DNA from: Bacillota bacterium
GTDB taxonomy: Bacteria; Bacillota; UBA4882; UBA8346
Assembly (NCBI GenBank): GCA_023400055.1
Contig: JAEXFN010000043.1
Span: 1-61,144 of the forward strand
DNA: 61,144 bases
Reading direction: 5' to 3'
Under the pieces are notes generated by a model that worked only from the letters and a program-made list of their open reading frames with translations, did no database searches and was not told the origin of the DNA. A program made the position numbers and the translations under genes. How positions within the stretch are numbered: position 1 is the stretch's first letter; each line of letters begins with the position of its first letter. Below are positions 27,553-36,047 of this stretch, in pieces.

Positions 27553-29375
27553 GAGTCGCATCCGCCTTCTTCCCGTCTATCGCCGGACTCCGCCAATTGG
27601 CGCGCCGGAATGGCAAACCGCACTTCGGTCCCGCTGTTTACCTTGCTTGAAATGGCGAATTTCACTGCCTCGCCGTAATACAGTTTCAAACGTCGGTAAA
27701 CGTTGCGAATGCCGATGTTGCCATTGGCCTCGCTGTCACTGGCCATATTGGTGATGATCTCATTCAGCTTCCCACTCTCGATGCCGCTGCCATTGTCCTT
27801 TACCGATACGGTCAGGATGGCATCGGCCACTGCAATTTTGACGGTAATCAGCCCGACCCCCTTAATGGTTTGAATTCCGTGCTTGCACGCATTCTCGATC
27901 AGCGGCTGGACGGTCATTTTGGGCACCCGGCAGAGCCGGGCCGCTTCCTCCAGCGCGATCTCGAACTGAAACTTGTCGCCGAACCGGAATTGCTCGATCC
28001 GGAGGTACATCTCCGAAAAGGCCAACTCCTCCTCGATGGTCACCAGATCGTCTTTCCAGCTGAGCAGCCGCCGCAACGTCTTGGCGAGGTATTTGATGAC
28101 CGGGCTGATCTCGGTATAGTTATTTTTGACGCAGACCACCAGGATCGCATTCAAGGTATTGAACAAGAAATGAGGATTCATCTGGCTTTGCAGAAAATTC
28201 AACTCGGCCCGGACCCGCTCCAGCTCCAGATCCTTCTTCTGGATGTTCAACTTATACACGTCGTTGATCAAGGCGTTAATCTTCGCCGTCATCAGGTTGA
28301 AACTCTTGATCAAACCGCCGATCTCATCTTGCCCTTCGTTCATCGCGATCAGCTCGAATTGCTGATTTTCCACCTTGCTCATATGCTTCGCCAGAATACG
28401 GATCCGGTCATTGTAGGATCGCACCATGACCAGGATTAACAGCGAGGCTGCCAGCATGCTGGCCAAAGCCAGCCAAAAAATGAAATAGCGGGACTGGTTC
28501 AATGCCTTAAGGATGATTTTTTTGTCGCCCACGCCCACCACTTTCCAGCCGTCGAAATAGTTGGCGTTGCCCAGCTTATACTGGAGAACGATGGTTCCCT
28601 TGCCGAAGGCCAGCGGGTTATAGTACGGACTCTTCCGGGCCAGGCGATAGAAGAGCGAGTTGTTGGGCGCGTAAATCATCCGGCCTTGGTCATCGACCAG
28701 GCAGATATCGATATAGTTTTGTTCCCGGCTGAAGATTTCAAAAATCTTGTTAATATCGATATTAATCTTGATATAATTCTGGATCTCATTGGGGAACGAA
28801 TAGCTGTTCATTCTCCCGAGTACGCATAAATACTGATCACTGCTCGTAGCGACGCTGGGTATGGTCTCCTTATAGGCATACAGTCCGATCTTGTCGCTGG
28901 ATCGGATCATCGCTTGATACCATTCCTTGCTTTGGACTTCAGAGTCGATATAAAGGTAATAGCCGCTGCAGGCGATGGTATCGTTGGTGGTATAGAGCCG
29001 GATCTCGCTGAGGCAATCATAGATCGAAGCATAACGGTTGAGCCTGTCCCGCAGGTATGCATCGTAAGAGTCATAAAACTCATTGAAATCGGCATACTTC
29101 CGCTCCAGCGCTTTATAGAGAATCTTATCCGTGGCGATGGAATGGCTGACCGCGACGCAGCCTTGAATGATCCCCACGATGTCGGTGCGCGCCCTTTCCA
29201 TGGCGATCCGGAAATTCTCCTCCTCCCGCTCTTCCGCCAGCGCGGATATCTTGCTCAGAAAGATCAGGTTGACGGCGACGAGCGGGACCAGCACGCACAT
29301 GACATAGATCAGGATGAACTTGTATTTCAGGGGAATATCATTGATCTTATTAAAAAGCTCAAATCGGGTTTTCAT
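27540..29375 (-). CDS. Sensor histidine kinase (YesM-like, LytS/YpdA-type His_kinase)
   Basis: About 611 residues. One membrane helix (about 20-42), a large extracytoplasmic sensor domain (about 43-295), a second helix (about 296-318), a HAMP linker, and a His_kinase domain with the phospho-acceptor His in QSQMNPHFLFNTLN follow in order. A HATPase_c domain carries the N box LIENACKHG and a G box DNGSG. The ATG at 29375 follows GGGAGGGGTG. It lies between two response-regulator genes in one operon. The sensor probably detects xylan-derived sugars in the periplasm, directly or through a binding protein (inference). Confidence 0.94.
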   Translation of the reverse strand: MKTRFELFNKINDIPLKYKFILIYVMCVLVPLVAVNLIFLSKISALAEEREEENFRIAMERARTDIVGIIQGCVAVSHSIATDKILYKALERKYADFNEFYDSYDAYLRDRLNRYASIYDCLSEIRLYTTNDTIACSGYYLYIDSEVQSKEWYQAMIRSSDKIGLYAYKETIPSVATSSDQYLCVLGRMNSYSFPNEIQNYIKINIDINKIFEIFSREQNYIDICLVDDQGRMIYAPNNSLFYRLARKSPYYNPLAFGKGTIVLQYKLGNANYFDGWKVVGVGDKKIILKALNQSRYFIFWLALASMLAASLLILVMVRSYNDRIRILAKHMSKVENQQFELIAMNEGQDEIGGLIKSFNLMTAKINALINDVYKLNIQKKDLELERVRAELNFLQSQMNPHFLFNTLNAILVVCVKNNYTEISPVIKYLAKTLRRLLSWKDDLVTIEEELAFSEMYLRIEQFRFGDKFQFEIALEEAARLCRVPKMTVQPLIENACKHGIQTIKGVGLITVKIAVADAILTVSVKDNGSGIESGKLNEIITNMASDSEANGNIGIRNVYRRLKLYYGEAVKFAISSKVNSGTEVRFAIPARQLAESGDRREEGGCDSCIG

Positions 29376-29408
29376 AGAGCGCACCCCTCCCGGCCACCGG
29401 CACGGACC

Positions 29409-30992
29409 TCATTTCCCAAGCCCTTTCCGGAATTCCGACGGCGCAACCCCGGCAATGGCCTTGAATTTGCTGACGAAGTAGTCCGGATCATGATAGCCGA
29501 CGGCCTGGGCGATCTCCGTTATCTTCATATTGGTGCGGCGCAACAACTTTTTTGCCTCTTCGCTCCGGATTTGGTGGAGATATTCGCTGTACTGCAGCCC
29601 GGTATGCTTCTTGAACAACTGCCCCAAATAGGCGGGGTTCATATAAAACTCCTTGGCCAGCTTTTGCAGGTTTAAATCCTGATGATAGTTTTCTTTGACG
29701 AAACGCTTGATCTCCTGGATGATAGCGGAGCCGTTCGGGCCGCTTGTGAAGCGATATTCCTCCAAATCGGCGCAGAACCGGCTGAAATCGGCCTTCAACC
29801 GCCCCAGGGTTTCATCGTCCAGCTGCGCGCTGAACTTGGTAAAGCGCTCGGAGAGCGCGGCGGCGTCCCCGTTCCGGTCCGCTATCAGCTTGATGGCTTC
29901 CAAGCCCAGGGTTTTGATGGTCGCCTTGATTACCTCCGGCGCGCAGCGCTGGCGCTCAAAATCCTGGAACAGCTCCTCGATCCGGCGCGCCAGCCCCTCC
30001 CGCTGATGGTGCCGGATATCTTCCAACAGCCGTTCGATCCGGGCGGCGGGATGAGCATAGTCATGGCTTAAGGGAAGCGCCTTCAGGTCCCCGTGATAGA
30101 GAACGCTGCCCTCGCCCGCGAAGAATTTGTGATTCAGCGCCGTAAGCGCCTGTTGATAGAGTTGCGCCAGGGATTCCAATCCGGGCAGAATTTCGCTGAC
30201 GGCCACGGAAACACTGCCGGGGCAGCGGCGGTGCAATGCCGCTTTTGTCGCGGTGATGAACGCCTCCGGCTGATCAAAAGCTGTCATACCCGGGGCGGCG
30301 ATCAGGCAAAAATGGTTGCCAGCGGTCTCCAGCAGCCGCCAGCGCAATTCCTCCGCCGAGCCCGCGGCGATGGCCGCTTTGATATCATCCTTCCGCGAAC
30401 GGATCTCCTGGGCCGTAAACCGATCCGGCCAGCTGGCATAATGGTCGATCTCTATCAAAATACAGCGTAAGCTTTCGGCGGCTCCCAGATTTAAGAGGTC
30501 CCTGGCTTCGGTTAGCAGGGCATCCCGCCGCTCGCCCTTGAGGATCCGTTGCACCAGGCCCTGGGCGAGCAAGGCCGTCCGCTGGTCGAGCCCGGCCCGT
30601 TCCCGGTCCTCCGCCTGAATCTGCTCGCCAATATGGGAAATTACCGCATTCAGCTCCTCGTCATCGATGGGCTTCAGCAGGTAATCGCTGACCTCATAGC
30701 GCATGGCGGACTGGACATAGGCAAAATCATCGTAGCCACTCAAAATGACGAACTTGGTCCGGGCGGCGGCCCACTCCTCCCTGGCCTGCCGGATCAGTTG
30801 CAGTCCGTCCTTGGCGGGCATCCGGATGTCGGTGAACACCAGATCCGGGTCGGCGGCGGCCATGATCTCCAGGGCGTCCTCGCCGTTGCTGGCCTCGCCG
30901 CAGATCCGGAAACCGTATTTTTCCCATTCGCCCATGGTTTTCAGGCCCTCGATCACATAGGGCTCGTCATCCACCAGCAACACCTTGTACAT
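29409..30992 (-). CDS. AraC-type response regulator (YesN-like) 1
   Basis: 527 residues. The receiver has VDDE, the phospho-acceptor in VFTDIRMPA (near Asp 55) and Lys in LLKPID. A middle region of about 270 residues precedes the AraC-type helix-turn-helix domain (about 425-527) with YSEYLHQIRSEEAKKL. The ATG follows GGAGGAATGAAGG. It is the first gene of the three-gene operon, followed 33 bp later by the kinase. It resembles the second regulator in layout but differs enough in the middle and DNA-binding parts to suggest another target set or partner. Confidence 0.92.
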   Translation of the reverse strand: MYKVLLVDDEPYVIEGLKTMGEWEKYGFRICGEASNGEDALEIMAAADPDLVFTDIRMPAKDGLQLIRQAREEWAAARTKFVILSGYDDFAYVQSAMRYEVSDYLLKPIDDEELNAVISHIGEQIQAEDRERAGLDQRTALLAQGLVQRILKGERRDALLTEARDLLNLGAAESLRCILIEIDHYASWPDRFTAQEIRSRKDDIKAAIAAGSAEELRWRLLETAGNHFCLIAAPGMTAFDQPEAFITATKAALHRRCPGSVSVAVSEILPGLESLAQLYQQALTALNHKFFAGEGSVLYHGDLKALPLSHDYAHPAARIERLLEDIRHHQREGLARRIEELFQDFERQRCAPEVIKATIKTLGLEAIKLIADRNGDAAALSERFTKFSAQLDDETLGRLKADFSRFCADLEEYRFTSGPNGSAIIQEIKRFVKENYHQDLNLQKLAKEFYMNPAYLGQLFKKHTGLQYSEYLHQIRSEEAKKLLRRTNMKITEIAQAVGYHDPDYFVSKFKAIAGVAPSEFRKGLGK

Positions 30993-31106
30993 CCTTCATT
31001 CCTCCGTCCTGCCCGCAATGCCGGACAGTTTTGTCGCTCCGATGCAACGGCATATTTGTGAACACCCCGGCCTGTAGACGAGGTTAATCCCAACGCTTTT
31101 AATCCA

Positions 31107-31135
31107 ATTATAATATAAATTTACTTAAAATTCAC
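31107..31135 (-). promoter_or_regulatory. Possible promoter of the regulatory operon
   Basis: The minus strand has a perfect TATAAT (31112-31107) about 115 bp upstream of the first regulator gene, in a very AT-rich context. The matching -35 hexamer is poor (GTGAAT at 17-bp spacing), so an activator may be needed. Confidence 0.4.
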
Positions 31136-31338
31136 AGGTCCGTCGTTAAAATTACATTCTTTGATCCTGACGCGACGCCCAGGATGGGTATCCGCCGGAA
31201 AGAGGCTCGGAAGAGGAGTCGCTTTTGGAGTTCATTGCCTACAATCTCAGCTGCACTTTCCCGACTTATCAACGGCTGGGACCATTTATCATGTTCAGCG
31301 ATTCCATTTATCCAAAGAACAGATCGTTTATTCACAAA

Positions 31339-31516
31339 ATGAGCTTGCTGAACGACTGAACGAGCTCTTTCATTAACAAAACAAGCTCTTTTATCCACAA
31401 AATGAGCTTGTTGAACGACTGAGCGAGCTCTTTCATTAACAAAACAAGCTCACTTATCCACAAGACGAGCTTGTTAAACGACTAAATAAGTTCACTCATT
31501 AACAGAACAAGCTTTC
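31339..31516. repeat. 21-bp phased repeat array, copy 2, with 63-bp higher-order period
   Basis: Nine AGCT (once AGTT) cores start at 31342, 31363, 31384, 31405, 31426, 31447, 31468, 31489 and 31510, exactly 21 bp apart. Three unit types alternate as A-B-C three times, giving a 63-bp super-repeat: A has GAGCTTGTTGAACGACT, B has CGAGCTCTTTCATTAACA, C has CAAGCTC..TATCCACA. The units are clearly related to the arrays at 1-120 and, in reverse orientation, 60573-60710. No open frame runs through consistently. Confidence 0.88.
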
Positions 31517-31609
31517 TAATGATTATCAACTCAACTCCGCATAGATAACCGGGGCAGAACCGCTTGCTCAGCGATTGAGAGAGCATATTGATTCGCAAAA
31601 AGACTTGAT

Positions 31610-31706
31610 CGCGGATTTAACGGATGAAAAGATTCCACGGCCTAGCGATCGGGAAGTGGGTTTTTTCCGTGAAATCCTTAAATCCATCCGTGAGCGGCTT
31701 TTTTTA
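31610..31706 (+). ncRNA. Candidate structured small RNA or terminator element
   Basis: A long interrupted stem pairs CGC (31610), ACGGATG (31620-31626), GATT and CACGG (31636-31640) with CCGTG (31667-31671), AATC, CATCCGT (31685-31691) and GCG. It ends in a run of seven T (31699-31705) on the plus strand. This fits the 3' end of a plus-strand transcript. I see no clear promoter upstream and do not recognise a known RNA family. Confidence 0.3.
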
Positions 31707-31930
31707 TAGGGACCTTCGACTTTGCATTCATACGGCCACCATCCTTGACGGCGTATGAATGTAAGTTGGGATTTCCCTGGGATCCCCGGCCAAATTGAAT
31801 CATGTTAATCATTGAATCCTGCGAATCATGGTTCGGGATGCGGGATGATATTTTTCGGGTACAAAAACGATACTTCGGGCCCGGCTTTTCGCGGTATAAT
31901 ATCAATCATAGAAGTTGTTTTTCATTGAAG

Positions 31931-31955
31931 AGTCCGTCGGTTATACCGACGGACT
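31931..31955. other. Perfect 11-bp hairpin
   Basis: AGTCCGTCGGT pairs perfectly with ACCGACGGACT around a 3-base loop. The T-run after it is short (TTTCGG), so it is a weak terminator at best. A TATAAT lies 30 bp upstream on the plus strand. Confidence 0.45.
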
Positions 31956-32186
31956 TTCGGTCATTGCTCGAAAACGCTCTCTTTCAACGCCTCAACAGAC
32001 TCACAACGAATTCTTGATATTGCATGAAGCGGATTCGCTCTGTTTTACGCAAATCATGCGTTTCAAATCATGGCGGTTCATGAAGGGGCATCGCAAAATG
32101 CGTCCGCGAATGAGCCACGTACGTGGCTGATATTGTTCATTGGATTATTGCCGATGCCAGATTTTCTTGTCAATTGAATACACCAA

Positions 32187-32290
32187 AGGGGCGGGCGAAC
32201 TTGCGAAGCCTCCCGTTAGGGAGGATCCCGGCCGGGAAAGAGGGGATGAAACGCCGGACCCCCCGACCGCGGCGGCGAGGGTCCGGCATG
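32187..32290. other. Cluster of GC-rich hairpins
   Basis: Three inverted repeats follow each other: CCTCCC-GTTA-GGGAGG (32209-32224), CCCGGCCGGG (32227-32236), and GCCGGACCC paired with GGGTCCGGC (about 32253-32286). The composition is much richer in G+C than the flanks. It may be a structured RNA, a dispersed repeat, or a remnant of a mobile element; no transposase frame remains. Confidence 0.4.
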
Positions 32291-32319
32291 CCAAAAAATA
32301 AAAGGGGTTTTTGGAATAA

Positions 32320-32345
32320 ATAAAAAACCCGTCGGCGACGGGTTA
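32320..32345 (-). terminator. Rho-independent terminator of rpsU
   Basis: On the minus strand AACCCGTC pairs with GACGGGTT around GCC and is followed by TTTTTATTTATT. The stem begins at the rpsU stop codon. Confidence 0.9.
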
Positions 32346-32522
32346 TTTAAACTTGCGTTTTCTGGCTGCTTCTGATTTCTTTTTCCGTTTAACGCTTGGC
32401 TTTTCGTAATGTTCGCGCTTGCGAACCTCGGCTAAAATACCGGAAACTTGACATTCCCGTTTAAAACGCCGTAACGCGCTATCCAAGGTTTCGTTTTTAC
32501 CAATTTTAATTTCAGTGGCCAA
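32343..32522 (-). CDS. rpsU: Ribosomal protein S21
   Basis: 59 residues, the usual S21 length, beginning MATEIKIGKNETLDSALRRF in translation and ending in a basic tail rich in Lys and Arg. S21 is a small-subunit protein that helps initiation. It starts with TTG, preceded at seven bases by GGGAGGG, so ATG-only gene finding would miss it. A strong promoter lies 80 bp upstream and a terminator overlaps its stop, so it forms its own short transcript at the end of the hinT/mtaB group. Confidence 0.96.
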   Translation of the reverse strand: MATEIKIGKNETLDSALRRFKRECQVSGILAEVRKREHYEKPSVKRKKKSEAARKRKFK

Positions 32523-32601
32523 TTATTTCCCTCCCCTCACTGCTTTCCTACCCATGACCCATACAGCAGTGTCCGGTTCGAAAACAAAATCACATTATAA
32601 T

Positions 32602-32631
32602 ATTGTACTATATAAAAGGCATAAATGTCAA
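32602..32631 (-). promoter_or_regulatory. Sigma-A type promoter of rpsU
   Basis: The minus strand has a perfect TTGACA (32631-32626), an 18-bp spacer and TACAAT (32607-32602). It sits just beyond the hinT stop and drives rpsU separately from upstream genes. Confidence 0.85.
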
Positions 32632-32635
32632 TAAG

Positions 32636-32980
32636 TTAACCAGGAGGCCATGCCAAAGAACGGCCGGCCAAAACATGAAAATGCAGATGATGAACAGCTT
32701 CACCCGCATCCCGGCCATAATTTACAACGACACGAAACCCGTTTTCTTTGAGGCCCTCGTTGGTTACGACATCCTGAATGCCTTGAAAGAGGCCGGTTAA
32801 TAACTCGCCGTCCAACAACTTGGGATCGGCGATATTGTCGATATGCCGTTTGGGAATGGCCAACCAATGTACCGGGGCCGCCGGCTGGATATCCTTGAAA
32901 ACCACGATCTGTTCGTTTTCAAAAACAATCTGGCTGGGGATCTCACCCTGGACAATCTTACAAAACAGACAATCAGACAC
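32636..32980 (-). CDS. hinT: HIT family nucleotide hydrolase (HinT-like)
   Basis: 114 residues if it starts at the GTG (32980) preceded by GGGAG at eight bases; this gives the standard N terminus SDCLFCKIVQGEIPS and usual length. The histidine triad is HHLHFHVLAGR (about 97-107). HinT proteins hydrolyse purine nucleoside phosphoramidates. Longer frames from an ATG at about 33013 are possible but add unconserved residues. The gene lies between mtaB and rpsU. Confidence 0.94.
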   Translation of the reverse strand: MSDCLFCKIVQGEIPSQIVFENEQIVVFKDIQPAAPVHWLAIPKRHIDNIADPKLLDGELLTGLFQGIQDVVTNEGLKENGFRVVVNYGRDAGEAVHHLHFHVLAGRSLAWPPG

Positions 32981-33151
32981 GAAGATCGCTCCCTTTTTTG
33001 GCTTATTCGACATCTTTAAAATAAATTCCTGCAACAATTGTTAGAAAGTTTTGCAGCCGCCCGGCAAAGTCGCCGCCTGGCTTTTATCGCTTATTTTATC
33101 GGACATTCGGCCCACCCTCTCCAGCGTGAGCCGGGGTTTATTGCGACATTG

Positions 33152-34435
33152 CTAGCCAATGGTTCCTTCCAAGGTATCCTGGACGCTCCGGGTAATCCGG
33201 ACCGGCAGCAGCCGGTTATGGAGATCCGCCGCCGCTGCCACCGCGACGCGGAGATATTCGCCGGATAACCCTTCCCAAACTGCCGCGCGCTGCTCTTCGA
33301 ACAATGCCTGGACCTGGCGGCCGACGAATTGCCGGGCGAACCGGGCGCCGCTTTCCTGGGCGATGGCTTGAATCGCGCGGCTGCGCCGTTCCTGTTCGGC
33401 CGCGGCCACCCGGTCCGGCAGCCGGGCGGCGGGCGTCCCGTTGCGCGGCGAGTACCGAAAAACATGAACCCGGCTGAATTCTTGCTGGCGGACGAAAGCG
33501 GCGCCGGTTTCGAAATCCGCCTCCGTCTCGCCCGGGAAGCCGACGATCAGATCGGTGCCAATGGCGATCAACAGATTGCCCCGGCGCAGACCGCTGAGCA
33601 ATTCCGCATATTGCTTCAAATCATAGTGGCGGTTCATCAGCTTTAAAATGCGGTCGCTGCCGCTTTGCAGCGGAATGTGCAAATTCTGGCAGATCCGTTC
33701 CGGATGGCCGGTGATCAAATCAACCAGGCCGGGAGTCAGTTCATGAGGATCGATGGAGCCCAGCCGCACCCGGAACGCGCCGGCCATCTTCACGACCGAA
33801 CCCAGCAGCTGCTGCAGGCTGGAACCGCAATCCGTGCCATAGGAGCCCAGGTGGATTCCGGTCAGAACGATCTCCTGGTAACCCTTATCCAACAGCAGCC
33901 CGATGCCTCGAGTGGCCTGTTCGGGCGGCATGCTCCGCACCGGACCGCGGGCATAGGGGACGATGCAATAAGAACAATATTGCTCGCAGCCTTCCTCGAT
34001 CTTCAAGGTGGCCCGGGTTCTGACCCCGGCGTCGCCCGGCGGCAGCTCATCCCAGGTGGCCTGATTGGGGCGGACTTGAATCAGGTTCCGGCGGGTGGCC
34101 TGAAATTGGTCCACCAGTTCCACGATGCGGCCCCGGTCGGCCATGCCGACGACCAGATTGACGCCGAGGATTCCGGCGATCTCCTGCGGCGAGGTCTGCG
34201 CGTAGCATCCGGTGACCACCAGCACGGCCCGGGGGTTGTTTTGAATGGCTTTGCGAATGGTCTGGCGGGACTTGCGTTCGCCGATCTGGGTCACCGCGCA
34301 AGTATTGACGACATAAACATCGGCCGGTTCGGCAAAGGGCACGATCTGATAACCCGCCTCCTGAAACAGGCTGCTCAGATTGTTGGTGTCATTCTGGTTG
34401 ACTTTGCAACCCAACGTATGGAAAGCGACCTTCAT
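33152..34435 (-). CDS. mtaB: tRNA (N6-threonylcarbamoyladenosine(37)-C2) methylthiotransferase MtaB
   Basis: 427 residues. The N-terminal UPF0004 domain has its three cluster Cys in TLGCKVNQ, NTCAVT and TGCYAQ. A radical-SAM domain has CEQYCSYCIVPYARGP (about 149-165), and a C-terminal TRAM-like region follows. The enzyme converts t6A37 to ms2t6A37 in tRNAs reading ANN codons. The LGCKVNQ start distinguishes MtaB from MiaB and RimO. Its ATG overlaps the stop of the upstream membrane-protein gene by 4 bp, indicating coupling. Confidence 0.95.
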   Translation of the reverse strand: MKVAFHTLGCKVNQNDTNNLSSLFQEAGYQIVPFAEPADVYVVNTCAVTQIGERKSRQTIRKAIQNNPRAVLVVTGCYAQTSPQEIAGILGVNLVVGMADRGRIVELVDQFQATRRNLIQVRPNQATWDELPPGDAGVRTRATLKIEEGCEQYCSYCIVPYARGPVRSMPPEQATRGIGLLLDKGYQEIVLTGIHLGSYGTDCGSSLQQLLGSVVKMAGAFRVRLGSIDPHELTPGLVDLITGHPERICQNLHIPLQSGSDRILKLMNRHYDLKQYAELLSGLRRGNLLIAIGTDLIVGFPGETEADFETGAAFVRQQEFSRVHVFRYSPRNGTPAARLPDRVAAAEQERRSRAIQAIAQESGARFARQFVGRQVQALFEEQRAAVWEGLSGEYLRVAVAAAADLHNRLLPVRITRSVQDTLEGTIG

Positions 34436-35043
34436 CGTTTTCTCCTCAAGAGCGGATCCTGCGGTTGAAACGGGGGATGGTCCACCCAGACCAACATAAA
34501 GAGGTTTCCGTTCAGTAAAATAATAAATGTCAGCAGTTTGGTGACGAAGTTGGTCGCGGCGATCGCGTAAAAGATCATCAAGAAGGTCAAAACCGTCATG
34601 CCCAGCGCCAGGTGATTACGGCACGGCCACGGGCAGTTCCGGGCGATGTTCTTATAAATGCACACCTCGACCAGGATCAAAAAACTCCAACCCAAAATCT
34701 CCAGCTGGTCGGGGCCGATGCCGCTGCTGGTTTTAATCCGCCACAACAACAGCAGGGTCAGGAAGAATCCGCTGGAAACCCAGAGCGAGCCGGTTACCAC
34801 ATGAAACCAACTGAAAGTGGGGCCTTCCTCCGGCAGCCGGTTGGAATCGGGCCGGGTCGTCAAAAAGGCGCAACTGATCCAGCAGCCGCTGAGCAGGCCC
34901 AATGCCCATAACGGCGGCAGCAGGAGCACCAGCAGAAAGGAACAGAGCATCACCAGCCAGGAAGGCCAGCGCAACAAGACTTGAGCGAGTCCGCCCGCGC
35001 CGACCCATAACAGATAGGAGCCAAACCAACCCATCATCTCCAT
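34432..35043 (-). CDS. Multi-spanning membrane protein, unknown family
   Basis: 203 residues with about six hydrophobic segments (roughly 8-28, 30-60, 82-105, 118-135, 145-165, 168-188). Short basic tail at the C terminus. I do not recognise a family or any catalytic motif. Start and stop codons overlap both neighbours (yhaM-like upstream, mtaB downstream), so it is firmly part of the operon. Confidence 0.7.
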   Translation of the reverse strand: MEMMGWFGSYLLWVGAGGLAQVLLRWPSWLVMLCSFLLVLLLPPLWALGLLSGCWISCAFLTTRPDSNRLPEEGPTFSWFHVVTGSLWVSSGFFLTLLLLWRIKTSSGIGPDQLEILGWSFLILVEVCIYKNIARNCPWPCRNHLALGMTVLTFLMIFYAIAATNFVTKLLTFIILLNGNLFMLVWVDHPPFQPQDPLLRRKR

Positions 35044-36047
35044 CAGGCGCCCTCCGAAAGTTCCTGAGCGGCCGGACCCGCCAGGCCGTTCATTAAGATG
35101 GAACGTCCCAAACCCGGATCAAAAGCGGACCACCCGGCGACGTTATTCTCGGTGCGCATGACTTTTAAGAACTTGGTGACCTGCGCGTCCAGATTGTCGG
35201 CGTGATGGAGGATGCACGCTTCAATGGTCAACGGTTCCACCGGCGACCCCCATTCCATAATGCCATGGTGACTGACGAGCAGATGCAGCAGGTTATTCTT
35301 GAGCAGCTCCGCCTGGGCGTCGAACGGGCCGAAGGATTGGGCGATCGCCTGGCTTACCATCTCGACTCCCAAAACCAGGTGGCCGATTAATTTGCCCTCG
35401 TCCGTGCCGTCGATCCCCTTGTCCAGCTTATATGTTCTAGTTTTCCCAATATCATGTAAAATAGCACCAACCAATAATAATTCCCGGTTGACCATCGGGT
35501 AATAGGCGGCGGCCGCCAGGCACATCGCGGCAACGCCGACCGTATGTTCCAGGAGTCCCCCGATATAGGCGTGATGCCGTTTCAAAGCCGCCGGCACCTT
35601 CATGAAATGGGCGGCGAACTTCGGGTCGCCGAAGAAGTGATGCAACAGCCGTCCCAACTTTTCGTCGTGCACGGAAGCGATATAATCGTACAAACGCTGC
35701 CGCAGTTCCGTCAGGTTCCCCGGCGCGGTGGGCAAAAACTGGCTGAAATCGATCTCATCATCGGGGATAAGCCGGTAAACGGCCTGGTTCCTGGCCTCCC
35801 ATTCCAGCTGAATCTGCTCTTTAAAGAGCTTCGGCTGGATGTTTTGGATCTCAATCACCTTGCCCGCTGCCAGGCACCGGAATAGCTCCTCATCCGCGCT
35901 CCAGACCTTGACCGCCAATTCCCCGGTCTGGTCGCCGATTTTCATTGCCAGATAGTTACGGCCGTTTTTGGCCGTTTTCAATTGATTCTCGATAATCAGG
36001 TACCGGCCCGCAACGGGGACGCCCTCAACAATTTCCCGGATCTTCAT
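35043..36047 (-). CDS. yhaM: 3'-5' exoribonuclease YhaM family (OB fold + HD domain)
   Basis: 334 residues. An N-terminal OB-fold nucleic-acid-binding domain (about 1-95) is followed by an HD phosphohydrolase domain (about 150-290), with the metal ligands seen as GGLLEHTVGV, LLVGAILHDIGK and the later LLVSHHG. YhaM trims RNA and DNA 3' ends in Bacillota. Its start overlaps the end of the upstream YprB-like gene by 23 bp and its stop touches the next start. Confidence 0.92.
   Translation of the reverse strand: MKIREIVEGVPVAGRYLIIENQLKTAKNGRNYLAMKIGDQTGELAVKVWSADEELFRCLAAGKVIEIQNIQPKLFKEQIQLEWEARNQAVYRLIPDDEIDFSQFLPTAPGNLTELRQRLYDYIASVHDEKLGRLLHHFFGDPKFAAHFMKVPAALKRHHAYIGGLLEHTVGVAAMCLAAAAYYPMVNRELLLVGAILHDIGKTRTYKLDKGIDGTDEGKLIGHLVLGVEMVSQAIAQSFGPFDAQAELLKNNLLHLLVSHHGIMEWGSPVEPLTIEACILHHADNLDAQVTKFLKVMRTENNVAGWSAFDPGLGRSILMNGLAGPAAQELSEGA

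Larger units (their letters stand above)
30993..32319. other. 1.3-kb non-coding stretch
   Basis: I see no credible gene here: short open frames follow repeat sequence or hairpins and lack family features or ribosome-binding sites. The stretch holds a possible promoter for the regulatory operon, the 21-bp repeat array at 31339, a structured RNA-like element at 31610, hairpins at 31722-31763 and 31931, and a G/C-rich hairpin cluster at 32187-32290. An isolated TATAAT on the plus strand (31895-31900) lacks a matching -35 box. Confidence 0.7.

Noticed and set aside
31132..31398. 88-residue minus-strand frame
   Set aside because: Its N-terminal part is translated repeat array and it crosses the regulatory region with no ribosome-binding site.
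30993..32319. Known riboswitch in the large intergenic stretch
   Set aside because: I compared the hairpin blocks with the conserved cores of TPP, cobalamin, fluoride and c-di-GMP classes and saw no match.
32123..32323. 66-residue basic protein
   Set aside because: It runs through GC-rich hairpins and ends in the rpsU terminator region; composition follows the repeats rather than a protein family.
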